Below, piece after piece: positions 25,899-33,989 of a stretch of DNA of 64,000 nt; position 1 is the stretch's first letter, and every line of letters starts with the position of its first letter. The stretch comes from Kribbella jejuensis (GTDB lineage Bacteria; Actinomycetota; Actinomycetes; Propionibacteriales; Kribbellaceae), in assembly GCF_006715085.1 (NCBI RefSeq), contig NZ_VFMM01000001.1, positions 1,240,001 through 1,304,000 on the forward strand. Reading direction: 5' to 3'. The position numbers and the translations under genes were made by a program. The notes under the pieces were generated by a model. That model worked only from the letters and a program-made list of their open reading frames with translations. It was not told the DNA's origin and did not search any database.

Positions 25899-26669
25899 AT
25901 GGGAATCCAGGAGACCTCCGACGCCGAACTCGGCAAGGCCCGGGCCGTTCGCTGGTGGGTTCGTGGGCGCCGGGTCGGATCGATCGAGCGCGCCGCGAAG
26001 TTCATCGACGATGTCGGTTTCGCGCTGCTCTTCCCGGCACCTCGAACCGTCGTACCGTCGCTGTGGGACGCGGTCGCCGGCGAGGACGAGGAACCGTTCG
26101 GCGCCGGCATGGGGACGAACGAGCAACGTGTCTGGACGTGGAAGGACGAGCTGCCTCGCCGCGGTCTCGCCTGGTACGGCGCGTATCTCGGCGGCCGGGG
26201 TTCGTTCCTGTCACCGGAACTCCTGCGTGCCCTCTACCCGGCGGCGGGCGACGTCGGCGACCACCTGCTGATGGACCTGTCGCCCACGGCACACGAGATC
26301 GCGGAGGCCGTCGCGGCCGAGCCGATGCCCAGCGCGACGCTGCGAGCGCTGATCGGCGATCGAGGGCGTTACCAGCGGGCGATCACCGAGTTGCAGCGCA
26401 GCTTGCTGGTCACCACCGCCGGCGTGCACGACACCGGCTCGGGCTGGCCGGCCGCGTTGATCACACTCACCTGCCATCAGTTCGATGTCGGCGGCAGGAC
26501 GGACCACGCGCTCGCTACCGGACAGTTCCTGGACACCATGCTCGCCACCACAGCGGGCGAGCTCGCGCGTGCGTTCCGGTGGCCGGTGGCGCAGGCACGA
26601 GCCCGTCTGACCGAACAGGTCGAGCTCGGCCGGGCAACCTTCGACGGCACCCGGTACCTGTCCGTTTAG
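25899..26669 (+). CDS. AlkZ/YcaQ-related winged-helix protein (tentative)
   Basis: A 256-residue soluble protein. The block KFIDDVGFALLFPAPRTVVPSLWDAV, followed by TWKDELPRRGLAWYG, resembles short AlkZ-related proteins (relatives of the YcaQ crosslink-repair glycosylase family that keep the winged-helix part). That assignment is from memory of the motif and should be treated as tentative. Its 3' end overlaps the convergent VOC gene by four bases. ATG 25899 is chosen; a TTG at 25887 is less likely. No signal peptide or membrane segment. Confidence 0.6.
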   Translation: MGIQETSDAELGKARAVRWWVRGRRVGSIERAAKFIDDVGFALLFPAPRTVVPSLWDAVAGEDEEPFGAGMGTNEQRVWTWKDELPRRGLAWYGAYLGGRGSFLSPELLRALYPAAGDVGDHLLMDLSPTAHEIAEAVAAEPMPSATLRALIGDRGRYQRAITELQRSLLVTTAGVHDTGSGWPAALITLTCHQFDVGGRTDHALATGQFLDTMLATTAGELARAFRWPVAQARARLTEQVELGRATFDGTRYLSV

Positions 26670-27013
26670 CGGTGTTCGGCGAGGTCGAAGACGTTGCCTT
26701 CCGGGTCGGCGAGGGTGATCCAGTGAGTGCCGTATTCGTTGTGTTCGTCGAGGCGTTTGGCGCCGAGGTCGACGAGCCGGTCGACCTCGGTGGACCAGTC
26801 GGAGGTGGCGAGGTCGAGGTGCAGGCGGTTCTTGCCGTTGCGCGGCTCGGGGACCTGCAGGAACATCAGCGTCGGTCCGGCCGCGGTCTTGATGGTGGCG
26901 AAGAACTCGTTGGCCTCGGCATCTACTTCGGTCGACAGCACGTCGGCCCAGAAGGTGGCCAGGCGCTTCGCGTTCGCGCAGTCGACGGCGATGTTCTCGA
27001 GAGTGACGGGCAT
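26666..27013 (-). CDS. VOC-family (glyoxalase/bleomycin-resistance fold) protein
   Basis: A 115-residue single VOC domain: LENIAVDCANAKRLATFWADVL at the start and HWITLADPEGNVFDLAEH at the end, the usual beta-alpha-beta-beta-beta repeats. Metal-ligand His/Glu positions are partly present (LHLDLA), but the substrate cannot be inferred. It starts three bases after the stop of the MerR-type regulator gene on the same strand, so the two are probably one operon and the regulator may control it. Confidence 0.85.
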   Translation of the reverse strand: MPVTLENIAVDCANAKRLATFWADVLSTEVDAEANEFFATIKTAAGPTLMFLQVPEPRNGKNRLHLDLATSDWSTEVDRLVDLGAKRLDEHNEYGTHWITLADPEGNVFDLAEHR

Positions 27014-27016
27014 GGA

Positions 27017-27832
27017 TCAACCTTTCAGGACTGGGATCTGCCGGATCGGCCAGCAGACCTCGGTTCGGTAGTCGGCCGGATCGGGGACGTCCCCGGGGCC
27101 GATCGGATACAGCTCCCGGATCGGACCGGGAGCGACCTCGCAGTACTCCGCGACGTGTGTACCGAGTGCGGCGTACGTCCGGTCGAAGTCGGTCATGTGG
27201 CCGGCGTGCACCGCGATCGCGAAGTACCCGCCGGGGAGGTCGACGAGCTCGACGCCCGCGGCCGGCGGCTGGTCGAGCGGGACCGGGTGGAACGCGACGA
27301 CCTCGCCCTTGTCCTCGGTGAAGAACTCGTCACCGTACGTCGCTCCCGAGGTGCCGGGGAGGTCGACGGTCACGCCGCCGAGCAGGCCGTACGCGAACTC
27401 GAACCACGGCCCGATCTCGGACCGCAGCACCTGACCGCGGACGCCGTACGCACGGAAGGGCGGGATGTACCGGTAGTGCACGTCGAGGAGCGGGCGGCCC
27501 GGAGTGAGCAGCTCGCGGAGTGAGGCGACGACGTCGCGGGTGTGCACGAGTTCCTGCTCCATCCGCTCGAGATGCGTCCTCAACGTCTCCTCGCGCGCGG
27601 CGCTGTCGCCTGCCTCGACGACGGCACGCACGTCGGGCAGCGGCATCCGCAGCTCGCGGAGGCGGCGGATGAGCAGCGCGGTCTCCACCTGGCTCGTCCC
27701 GTACCGCCGGTAACCGGACGAGGAGTCGATCGAGACCGGCGCGAGCAGACCGATCTCGTGGTAGTGGTGCAGGGTCTTCACACTCAGGTGGGTCAGTCGC
27801 GAGAACTCCCCCACCGTCACCGTCGCCGTCAT
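27017..27832 (-). CDS. MerR-family regulator with GyrI-like effector-binding domain
   Basis: A 271-residue one-component regulator. The N-terminal MerR HTH is VGEFSRLTHLSVKTLHHYHE with wing GLLAPVSIDSSSGYRRY, followed by a coiled-coil dimerisation helix (about 75-115). A GyrI-like/AraC-effector domain to the C-terminus (YRYIPPFRAYGVRGQVL, PGGYFAIAVHAG) follows. This is the BmrR-type layout for small lipophilic ligands. ATG 27832 sits seven bases after a MerR-type promoter with a 19-bp spacer, so autoregulation is expected. The downstream VOC gene is the likely co-regulated partner. Confidence 0.9.
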   Translation of the reverse strand: MTATVTVGEFSRLTHLSVKTLHHYHEIGLLAPVSIDSSSGYRRYGTSQVETALLIRRLRELRMPLPDVRAVVEAGDSAAREETLRTHLERMEQELVHTRDVVASLRELLTPGRPLLDVHYRYIPPFRAYGVRGQVLRSEIGPWFEFAYGLLGGVTVDLPGTSGATYGDEFFTEDKGEVVAFHPVPLDQPPAAGVELVDLPGGYFAIAVHAGHMTDFDRTYAALGTHVAEYCEVAPGPIRELYPIGPGDVPDPADYRTEVCWPIRQIPVLKG

Positions 27833-27839
27833 GTCGCCT

Positions 27840-27870
27840 AGCTTCCACCCTCCGGTAACAGGAGGGTCAA
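27840..27870 (-). promoter_or_regulatory. MerR-type promoter with 19-bp spacer and perfect inverted repeat
   Basis: On the minus strand TTGACC (27865-27870) and GAAGCT (27840-27845) are separated by 19 bp. The spacer holds the perfect repeat ACCCTCC-N7-GGAGGGT (27847-27853 with 27861-27867). An overlong spacer carrying the operator is the signature of MerR-activated promoters. The start codon follows the −10 by seven bases, so the mRNA is probably leaderless. Confidence 0.75.
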
Positions 27871-27878
27871 ACGCGAAA

Positions 27879-27911
27879 CGGCCCACCTGGAAAGTTTCTC
27901 CAGGTGGGCCG
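27879..27911 (-). terminator. Terminator hairpin of the GH18/GH30 operon
   Basis: Arms 27879-27890 and 27900-27911 form a perfect 12-bp stem (13 with the next A-T pair). On the minus strand TTTCGCG follows. It lies 8 bases after the GH18 stop codon. Confidence 0.75.
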
Positions 27912-27919
27912 CTCGGACG

Positions 27920-29284
27920 TCAGCCGCGGTAGCGGGCTACTACCTTGGTGAAGTCCCAGGGGTTTTGGGAGATGCCGGAGCAGCTGTCGGCGCTGCCGCC
28001 GGTGCACGGGCGGTCGCGGTTGACCGACCAGAACGTGAAGCGGGCCAGGTGGTGCGCCGACGCGTACGCCAGGTTCGACTCGAAGTCGGACAGGTTGACG
28101 CGCTCACCCGCGTTGTCGGTCAGCCCGTTCATCGACGAGATGCCGATCTTGCGGTACGCCGCGTCGTCGCTGAGCCCGTACGCCGACTTGACCGCGTTCT
28201 TCAGGCCGTCCGCCGCCTGCTGCGTCAGCGCGCCCATGTTCGTCGACCCGCCGCCGAAGTCGAACGGCATGATCACCCAGCCGTCCAGGTTCAGCCCGGA
28301 CGCCGCGCCGCGGTGGATCAGGTCCAGCCCGTTCCCGTCCGGCCCGGTCTGCGTCGTACCGAAGGTCAGGTACGTCGTGATGCCCGGGTTGTTCTGCTCC
28401 ACGATCTTCAGCGCGTCGACGACCTTCTGCCGGACCGCGGCCTGGGAGAATTCCTGGTCCTCGATGTCGATGTCGATCGCCTTCAGCGACAACGCGTTGA
28501 TCACCTTCTGGTACGCCGCCGCCAGCTCACTCGCCGTACCGCAGCTCTGGCCGAGCTTGTTGCCGGACCACCCACCGATCGACACCACGACGTCGCCGCC
28601 GTTCGAGCGGATCGTGTTGATCGCCTGCTGATCGACACCGCCGGTCAGCGGCCGGCTGCCGTCCCACTGCGGATTGCAGTACCCGTTGGACAGGATGAAC
28701 GCCATCGTGAACCACTTCACCCCGGTCGCGTTCATCACGGTCGCCGGGTTCGGCGGGTCGCCCCAGCCCTCGTACAGGTACGGCGCCGCCGCCATCGGCG
28801 CAGCGCCCGTACCACCGCCGTCAGCCGCGGGCACGTTCCACTTCTGGTTGGCAGTGCCCGCGCAGGTCCACAGCTGCAGCGGTGTGCCGTTGGCGGAGTT
28901 GTTGCCGGTGACATCGAGGCACTTGTTCGCCTGCGGGTTCACCAGATCACGACCGGAGGTGTACGTCCACTGCTGCGCGCCGGACCCGTTACAGGTCCAC
29001 AGCTGGACCCGCGCACCGTCGGCTACGGATCCACCAGATACGTCCAGGCATTTGCCCAGAGCCCGCAGTGTCCCATCACTCGACCGAGACCACTGCTGGG
29101 CGCTGGTCCCGTTGCAGTCGTACAGCTGAACCGCCGTACCGTCAGCAGTCGCAGCCCCAGCAACGTCCATGCACTTCCCGGCCAGCCCGGTGACAGCACC
29201 TGTTGCTGCCTGCGCCGGCGAGGCCGTCATCAGCAGGCCGCCGCCCAGCACGAGCGTCGCGGCGACCGCGGCCAGGCGCCTCAT
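27920..29284 (-). CDS. Secreted GH18 chitinase-like enzyme with N-terminal ricin-type lectin
   Basis: A 454-residue secreted protein. A signal peptide (cleavage near ASPAQA-A, about residue 27) is followed by a ricin-type beta-trefoil with three QxW-like repeats (about 30-150: CMDVAG...AQQW, CLDVSG...AQQW, CLDVTG...NQKW). A GH18 barrel spans about 167-454. The catalytic motif is AIDIDIEDQEF with Asp271, Asp273 and Glu275; the first Asp-Gly of the classical DGxDxDxE is replaced by Lys-Ala, as in PF-ChiA-like GH18 proteins. It probably cleaves chitin. ATG 29284 overlaps the stop of the GH30 gene, so both are co-translated. Confidence 0.88.
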   Translation of the reverse strand: MRRLAAVAATLVLGGGLLMTASPAQAATGAVTGLAGKCMDVAGAATADGTAVQLYDCNGTSAQQWSRSSDGTLRALGKCLDVSGGSVADGARVQLWTCNGSGAQQWTYTSGRDLVNPQANKCLDVTGNNSANGTPLQLWTCAGTANQKWNVPAADGGGTGAAPMAAAPYLYEGWGDPPNPATVMNATGVKWFTMAFILSNGYCNPQWDGSRPLTGGVDQQAINTIRSNGGDVVVSIGGWSGNKLGQSCGTASELAAAYQKVINALSLKAIDIDIEDQEFSQAAVRQKVVDALKIVEQNNPGITTYLTFGTTQTGPDGNGLDLIHRGAASGLNLDGWVIMPFDFGGGSTNMGALTQQAADGLKNAVKSAYGLSDDAAYRKIGISSMNGLTDNAGERVNLSDFESNLAYASAHHLARFTFWSVNRDRPCTGGSADSCSGISQNPWDFTKVVARYRG

Positions 29285-31140
29285 GACACGACCCACTTCT
29301 GGTTCGCGGTGCCCCCGCACGTCCACAGCTGCAGCGGGGTGCCGTTGGCAGAGTTGTTGCCGGTCACATCGAGGCACTTGTTCGCCTGTGGATTCACCAG
29401 ATCACTCCCACTCGTATAGGTCCATTGCTGGGCGGCAGACCCGTTACACGTCCACAGCTGCACACGAGCCCCGTTGGCCACGGAGCCTCCGGAAACGTCG
29501 AGACACTTGCCAAGCGCCCGCAGGGTCCCGTCACCAGGACGCTGCCACTGCTGGGCCGTCGTACCGTTGCAGTCGTACAGCTGGACCGCCGTACCGTCGG
29601 CGGTCGCTGCGCCGGCCACGTCCATGCACTTGCCGGCCAGACCGGTGATCTGACCACCGGAGCTTCCACCGCTCTGTGACCCGGACCACGTGAAGGTCGC
29701 GGAGGTCTGCGTGGGCAGTGTGTAGACGAAGGACTGCGAACCCCAGTTCACCCGCACCGATTGCGAGCTCCCCGTGGTGTTGTAGGCGATCAGGGCCTTC
29801 GAGCCGTCCGGGTTCTTCCACGCGACGTTCTTGACCGAGCTGTTCGCGGTCGAGTCGATCCGTAGCGCGCCAGGCTTCACGAACTTGGTCAGGTGGCCCA
29901 TCGTGTAGTACTCGACGGTCTTGGTGACCTGGCCGCGCTGGCTGTCGTTGCGGTGCACGGTGACAAGCCCGGTGCAGACGTTGCAGCCGGCGCCGACGTA
30001 CGGCAGGTGGTTCTCGTCCAGGGCGATGCCCCACTTGACCCACGACTTGTCCCAGTTGCGGGTGTAGTCGATCAGGTTGTTCATGTCCTCGGTCTGCTGG
30101 TTCGCGATCCAGGTACCGCCGGAGTGCTCGGTCATGTACGCGTTCACCGCCGGGTACTGGTTGTGGATCTGCGTCTGCAGGTTCACGTCACCGCCGTACC
30201 CGTGCCAGGCGATCCCGCCGAAGTTCGGGTCGCTCCGCAATGCGGCGTCCGCGAGCGGGACCGAACCGAGGTCGTTGTAGTTGCCCCAGTTGTAGTCGAG
30301 CACCAGGACCTTGGTCGTCAGCCCGGCCGCGTGCAGCGCCGGCAGCAGGTTGTTCTTGGTGAACTCGAGCAGCCCGGAGCCGTTCCAGTTCATCGAGGCG
30401 TAGCCGGTGCTGTCCGTACCGCAGCAGGTCGGTTCGTTCTGCACCGAGATGTAGTCGATGTGGTTGCCCTGGGCCTCGTTCTGCTGCAGGTACTTGACGA
30501 AGTACTGCGCGTACGTCGGGTAGTACTCGGCCTTCAGCCAGCCGCGGTGGACGAAGTCGTTGTTGTCCTTCATCCAGGCCGGTGCACTCCAAGGCGAGCC
30601 CATCACTTTCAGGTTCGGATTGAGCGCCCGGGCCTGTTTGGTGAGCGGTACGACGTCCGCCAGGTCGTGCTGGATGCTGAAGTCGTTCAGGTCGCAGCAC
30701 GTGTCGTCGTAGGAGTAGTTGAACCGGGCGAGGTCGGAGGCGCCCATCGGATTACGGACGAAGGACAGGCCGATCCCGTTCACCGGGTCGAACAGGTCCT
30801 TCATCACCTGGTCGCGGGTGGCCGCTGAGATCACGCCGCTGCTGTTCAGCAGCCAGGCGGAACTGTCGGCGAACGACGCTCCGCCGCCCTCGAACGACTG
30901 GTACGTCGTGTTCTCGTTGACCGTGACGGTCTGGTTGGCCGTTCCGCCGGCCGGGCCGAAGTTCACCGGGGCCTGCTGCTGCAGCCCGCGGGTGACGTTA
31001 CGGCCGGCGGAGTCGTTGGTGGTGGTCAGCCAGACGTTGACCTGTTCTCCGGCGGCCTGCGCCGGTGGTGCGGTGCCGACACCGAGCCCGGCGGCGGCTA
31101 CGCAGAGCGCAGCGACCACGGGCGGCAGGAAGCGTTTCAT
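29281..31140 (-). CDS. Secreted GH30 beta-glycosidase with C-terminal ricin-type lectin
   Basis: A 619-residue secreted enzyme. A signal peptide ends near PAQAA (residue 30). The GH30 (beta/alpha)8 domain has acid/base Glu236 (ISVQNEPTCC) and nucleophile Glu338 (YMTEHSGG), and a beta-sandwich with VAWKNPDGSKALIAYN follows. A Ser/Gly linker leads to a ricin trefoil (about 497-619) almost identical to those of the two neighbouring enzymes. GH30 members include glucosylceramidase-like beta-1,6-glucanases; with GH16 and GH18 neighbours a fungal beta-1,6-glucan target is the best inference. ATG 31140 has GGGAG upstream. First gene of the operon with GH18. Confidence 0.88.
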   Translation of the reverse strand: MKRFLPPVVAALCVAAAGLGVGTAPPAQAAGEQVNVWLTTTNDSAGRNVTRGLQQQAPVNFGPAGGTANQTVTVNENTTYQSFEGGGASFADSSAWLLNSSGVISAATRDQVMKDLFDPVNGIGLSFVRNPMGASDLARFNYSYDDTCCDLNDFSIQHDLADVVPLTKQARALNPNLKVMGSPWSAPAWMKDNNDFVHRGWLKAEYYPTYAQYFVKYLQQNEAQGNHIDYISVQNEPTCCGTDSTGYASMNWNGSGLLEFTKNNLLPALHAAGLTTKVLVLDYNWGNYNDLGSVPLADAALRSDPNFGGIAWHGYGGDVNLQTQIHNQYPAVNAYMTEHSGGTWIANQQTEDMNNLIDYTRNWDKSWVKWGIALDENHLPYVGAGCNVCTGLVTVHRNDSQRGQVTKTVEYYTMGHLTKFVKPGALRIDSTANSSVKNVAWKNPDGSKALIAYNTTGSSQSVRVNWGSQSFVYTLPTQTSATFTWSGSQSGGSSGGQITGLAGKCMDVAGAATADGTAVQLYDCNGTTAQQWQRPGDGTLRALGKCLDVSGGSVANGARVQLWTCNGSAAQQWTYTSGSDLVNPQANKCLDVTGNNSANGTPLQLWTCGGTANQKWVVS

Positions 31141-31213
31141 GGGGGCGGTTCTCCCTTGTTTCAAAGGAAGTTCATGACGGCGCCTGCCCGCGCCGCAACT
31201 GCTGGTCAGCACG

Positions 31214-31242
31214 AGGTAACCATCGGTGAGGACTCGTGTCAA
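31214..31242 (-). promoter_or_regulatory. Promoter of the GH30-GH18 operon
   Basis: On the minus strand TTGACA (31237-31242), a 17-bp spacer and TTACCT (31214-31219) give a near-ideal sigma-70 promoter. It is about 75 bases upstream of the GH30 start and divergent from the GH16 promoter. Confidence 0.6.
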
Positions 31243-31287
31243 CGCCGGAACCGAGACTTTTTTCAGATCTTTTAATTAGTCCCGGGG

Positions 31288-31316
31288 TTGACGTGGGAGC
31301 GTTCTCACGGCACGCT
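31288..31316 (+). promoter_or_regulatory. GH16 promoter with CebR-like operator in the spacer
   Basis: TTGACG (31288-31293) is followed by TGGGAGCGTTCTCA (31294-31307), two mismatches from the CebR consensus TGGGAGCGCTCCCA of Streptomyces. A −10 would fall at 31311-31316. A repressor bound here would block the promoter directly. A similar site, TGAGAGCGCTTTCA, precedes the importer operon at 35088. Confidence 0.6.
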
Positions 31317-31363
31317 GCCGCCCAATCACTCCTCATTCACGACGCCCCCGAAATGAGGTACTC

Positions 31364-32581
31364 ATGAAGCGTCTTGCGCTGCTCGCGATCGGTGCCGCCT
31401 TGGTCGGCACATCTCTCTTCCAACCCGCCGCCACGGCGCACCAGCAGGCCGCCGCGGCGACCACGGCAACCGTCTGGGAGGACAACTTCGACGGCCCGGC
31501 CGGCCAGGCCCCCGATCCCGCCAAGTGGCGGTACGACATCGGTGGCGGCGGCTGGGGCAACAGCGAACTGGAGTACTACACCAACAGCACCCGCAACTCC
31601 GCACTGGACGGCAACGGCAACCTGGTGATCACCGCCCGGAAGGAGAGCGGTGGCTTCAACTGCTGGTACGGCCCGTGCCAGTACACGTCCGCCCGGCTGC
31701 TGACCGCGCAGACGTTCACCCAGACGTACGGCAGGTTCGAGGCGCGGATCAAGATCCCCCGCGGCCAAGGCCTCTGGCCGGCGTTCTGGATGCTCGGCGG
31801 CACCAACTGGCCGAACGACGGCGAGATCGACATCATGGAGAACATCGGCAAGGAACCGGCCACCGTGCACGGCACGATCCACGGCCCGGGGTACTCCGGT
31901 GCGAACGGGATCGGTGCCGCGTACAACCATCCGAACGGCTGGTCGTTCGCCGACGACTTCCACACGTTCGCGGTCGACTGGGCACCGGACTCGATCACCT
32001 GGTCGGTCGACGGCGTGCAGTACGAGCGCCGTACGCCGGCTGACCTGAACGGCAACACCTGGGTCTTCAACCACCCGTTCTTCATGATCATGAACGTGGC
32101 GGTCGGCGGCGGCTGGCCGGGCAACCCGGACGGCACCACGGTGATGCCGCAGACGATGACCGTCGACTACGTACGGGTCTCCACCCTCGGCAGCACAGGT
32201 GGTACCGGCTCGCAGATCACCGGCCTGGCCGGCAAGTGCCTCGACGTCGCCGGCGCGAACTCCGCCGACGGCACGCCGGTGCAGCTCTACGACTGCAACG
32301 GTACGAACGCGCAGAAGTGGACGCGCCCCGGCGACGGGACGATCCGTGCCCTGGGCAAGTGTCTCGACGTGAACGCCGCGTCGGTGGCCGACGGCGCCAA
32401 GGTCCAACTGTGGACCTGCAACGGGACCGGAGCACAGCAGTGGACGTACAGCTCCGCGCACGACTTGGTGAATCCACCGGCGAACAAATGTCTCGATGTC
32501 ACCGGCAACAATTCCGCCAACGCCACACCGACCCAACTCTGGACCTGCAGTGGCGCCGCCAACCAGAAGTGGATCGTCTAG
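31364..32581 (+). CDS. Secreted GH16 laminarinase-like beta-glucanase with ricin-type lectin
   Basis: A 405-residue secreted enzyme. The signal peptide ends near ATAHQQAAA (about residue 25-32). The GH16 jelly roll (about 37-280) has the catalytic signature GEIDIME with nucleophile Glu154, Asp156 and acid/base Glu159, in the form typical of endo-beta-1,3-glucanases. A short Ser/Gly-Thr linker leads to a ricin trefoil (about 285-405) matching the GH30 and GH18 copies. It overlaps the convergent ROK gene by four bases. The upstream CebR-like site suggests repression lifted by glucan oligosaccharides. Confidence 0.92.
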   Translation: MKRLALLAIGAALVGTSLFQPAATAHQQAAAATTATVWEDNFDGPAGQAPDPAKWRYDIGGGGWGNSELEYYTNSTRNSALDGNGNLVITARKESGGFNCWYGPCQYTSARLLTAQTFTQTYGRFEARIKIPRGQGLWPAFWMLGGTNWPNDGEIDIMENIGKEPATVHGTIHGPGYSGANGIGAAYNHPNGWSFADDFHTFAVDWAPDSITWSVDGVQYERRTPADLNGNTWVFNHPFFMIMNVAVGGGWPGNPDGTTVMPQTMTVDYVRVSTLGSTGGTGSQITGLAGKCLDVAGANSADGTPVQLYDCNGTNAQKWTRPGDGTIRALGKCLDVNAASVADGAKVQLWTCNGTGAQQWTYSSAHDLVNPPANKCLDVTGNNSANATPTQLWTCSGAANQKWIV

Positions 32582-33753
32582 TGCACTGCGCCTCCGTCGC
32601 GCAGTAGGCGTACTACGGGGAGGGTCGCGGCGCCGAGTGCAACGGCGTCGCGGCCCAGTTCGCACAGCACGATCGAGACCTGGGCGTACGGCCGGCGCAG
32701 CGCGTGCTTGGCCACCTCGGCCCGCAACTCGTCGAGGTACTTCTCCCCCAGCAGCAACCCGGCCCAGCCGCCGAGCACGATCCGCTCGGGATTGACCAGG
32801 TTCACCAGGTTCGCGAATCCCGCTGCCAGATAGCCGATCGTGTCCGACACGACCGTTGCCGCCGGCTCCGACGTCGACTCCAGCAGTTGGACGAACGCGG
32901 CCTCTTCGTCACCGTCGAGCACGCCGCCCGCCAACCGGTACCGGTCCAGCACGCCTTCCGCGCCGACGTACGCCTCGAGGCAGCCGAGCGCGCCGCAGCG
33001 GCACTGCCGGCCGCCGTACACGATCGTCATGTGGCCCCACTCGCCCGCGCTGCTGCGCGCGCCGCGGTAACTCGATCCGCCTGCCACCAAAGCGGATCCG
33101 ACGCCCGAGCCGACCAGCGCGACCACCGCGTCGGTCGCGCCGCGGCCCGCGCCGAACCACATCTCGGCCTGGCCGAGCATGTTCGCGCCGTTGTCGAGGT
33201 GCACCGGGATATCGGTGCCCTCGGCAAGCATCGCGGCGAGCGGTACGGCGTCCCAGCCGAGCGTCTGCGCGTCGACGACCGCGTTGTCCTCGACCACGCC
33301 GGACACCGCCACCCCGAGTCCGAGCACCTGCGCGGGCTGCACGCCGGACGACGCGACAACGGTCGAAAGCCCTTCCAGGACGTGCTTCACGACCTCTTCG
33401 GGGGTCGGCTCGCTGACCGGATGGTCGGCCCGCGCCAGGACGTTCATCGCCAGGTCGAACAGCTCCACCCGGACCCGGGTCTCGCCGACCTCGGCGCCGA
33501 CGACGTACCGAAACGTTGGCGCCACCCGCAACAGGACCCGCGGCCGGCCGCCCTCGGACTCGACCGAGCCGGCCTCCTCGACCAGACCCTCGGCGATCAG
33601 TTCGGCGACCAGGTTGCTCACGCTGGCGGCACTCAGCGACGTCCGGACGGTCAGCTCCTGGCGGCTCAACGGACCCTCGCGGTAGATGCTGGTGAGGATC
33701 ACCGAGCGGTTGGACCGGCGCATGTCCCGCACCGTGGTCCGGCGTACTTCCAT
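32578..33753 (-). CDS. ROK-family transcriptional repressor
   Basis: A 391-residue NagC/XylR-type regulator. The N-terminal winged helix SRQELTVRTSLSAASVSNLV is followed by an ATPase-like ROK domain (about 85-390). It has the zinc motif CRCGALGCLE, GEWGHM and DNGANMLGQAE. The ATG at 33753 has GAGGTCGAGG upstream; longer in-frame starts would run into the LacI operators. It sits between the GH16 gene and a divergent LacI gene, so it probably co-regulates the polysaccharide locus in response to a sugar or sugar phosphate. The inducer is unknown. Confidence 0.9.
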   Translation of the reverse strand: MEVRRTTVRDMRRSNRSVILTSIYREGPLSRQELTVRTSLSAASVSNLVAELIAEGLVEEAGSVESEGGRPRVLLRVAPTFRYVVGAEVGETRVRVELFDLAMNVLARADHPVSEPTPEEVVKHVLEGLSTVVASSGVQPAQVLGLGVAVSGVVEDNAVVDAQTLGWDAVPLAAMLAEGTDIPVHLDNGANMLGQAEMWFGAGRGATDAVVALVGSGVGSALVAGGSSYRGARSSAGEWGHMTIVYGGRQCRCGALGCLEAYVGAEGVLDRYRLAGGVLDGDEEAAFVQLLESTSEPAATVVSDTIGYLAAGFANLVNLVNPERIVLGGWAGLLLGEKYLDELRAEVAKHALRRPYAQVSIVLCELGRDAVALGAATLPVVRLLRDGGAVH

Positions 33754-33883
33754 CCTCGACCTCACCCTGCCCGGCCCCGGGCAGGGCCGCTCGCCCCCGA
33801 GTCCATCATGCCGCCCGCGCGGGACGGAAGAGCTCCCTTCTTCCAGATCGTGAACTAAGTCCCGTTTCGTTACCGCTCCGTGA

Positions 33884-33941
33884 TTGACGGCCCGTCGCGG
33901 TCTCGGCTTTGATCTACGGAACCGCTTCCGAAACCGGTTCC
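33884..33941 (+). promoter_or_regulatory. lacI-type gene promoter with tandem operators
   Basis: TTGACG (33884-33889), an 18-bp spacer and TTTGAT (33908-33913) form a promoter. Immediately downstream lie two adjacent 12-bp near-palindromes, GGAACCGCTTCC (33918-33929) and GAAACCGGTTCC (33930-33941), over the expected transcription start. This suggests autorepression. The rest of the 236-base divergent gap (33754-33989) holds no gene. Confidence 0.6.
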
Positions 33942-33989
33942 GGCCCATTCGTCCCGCGTCAGCCCCGACCGCCCGAGGGGAGATCCAGC

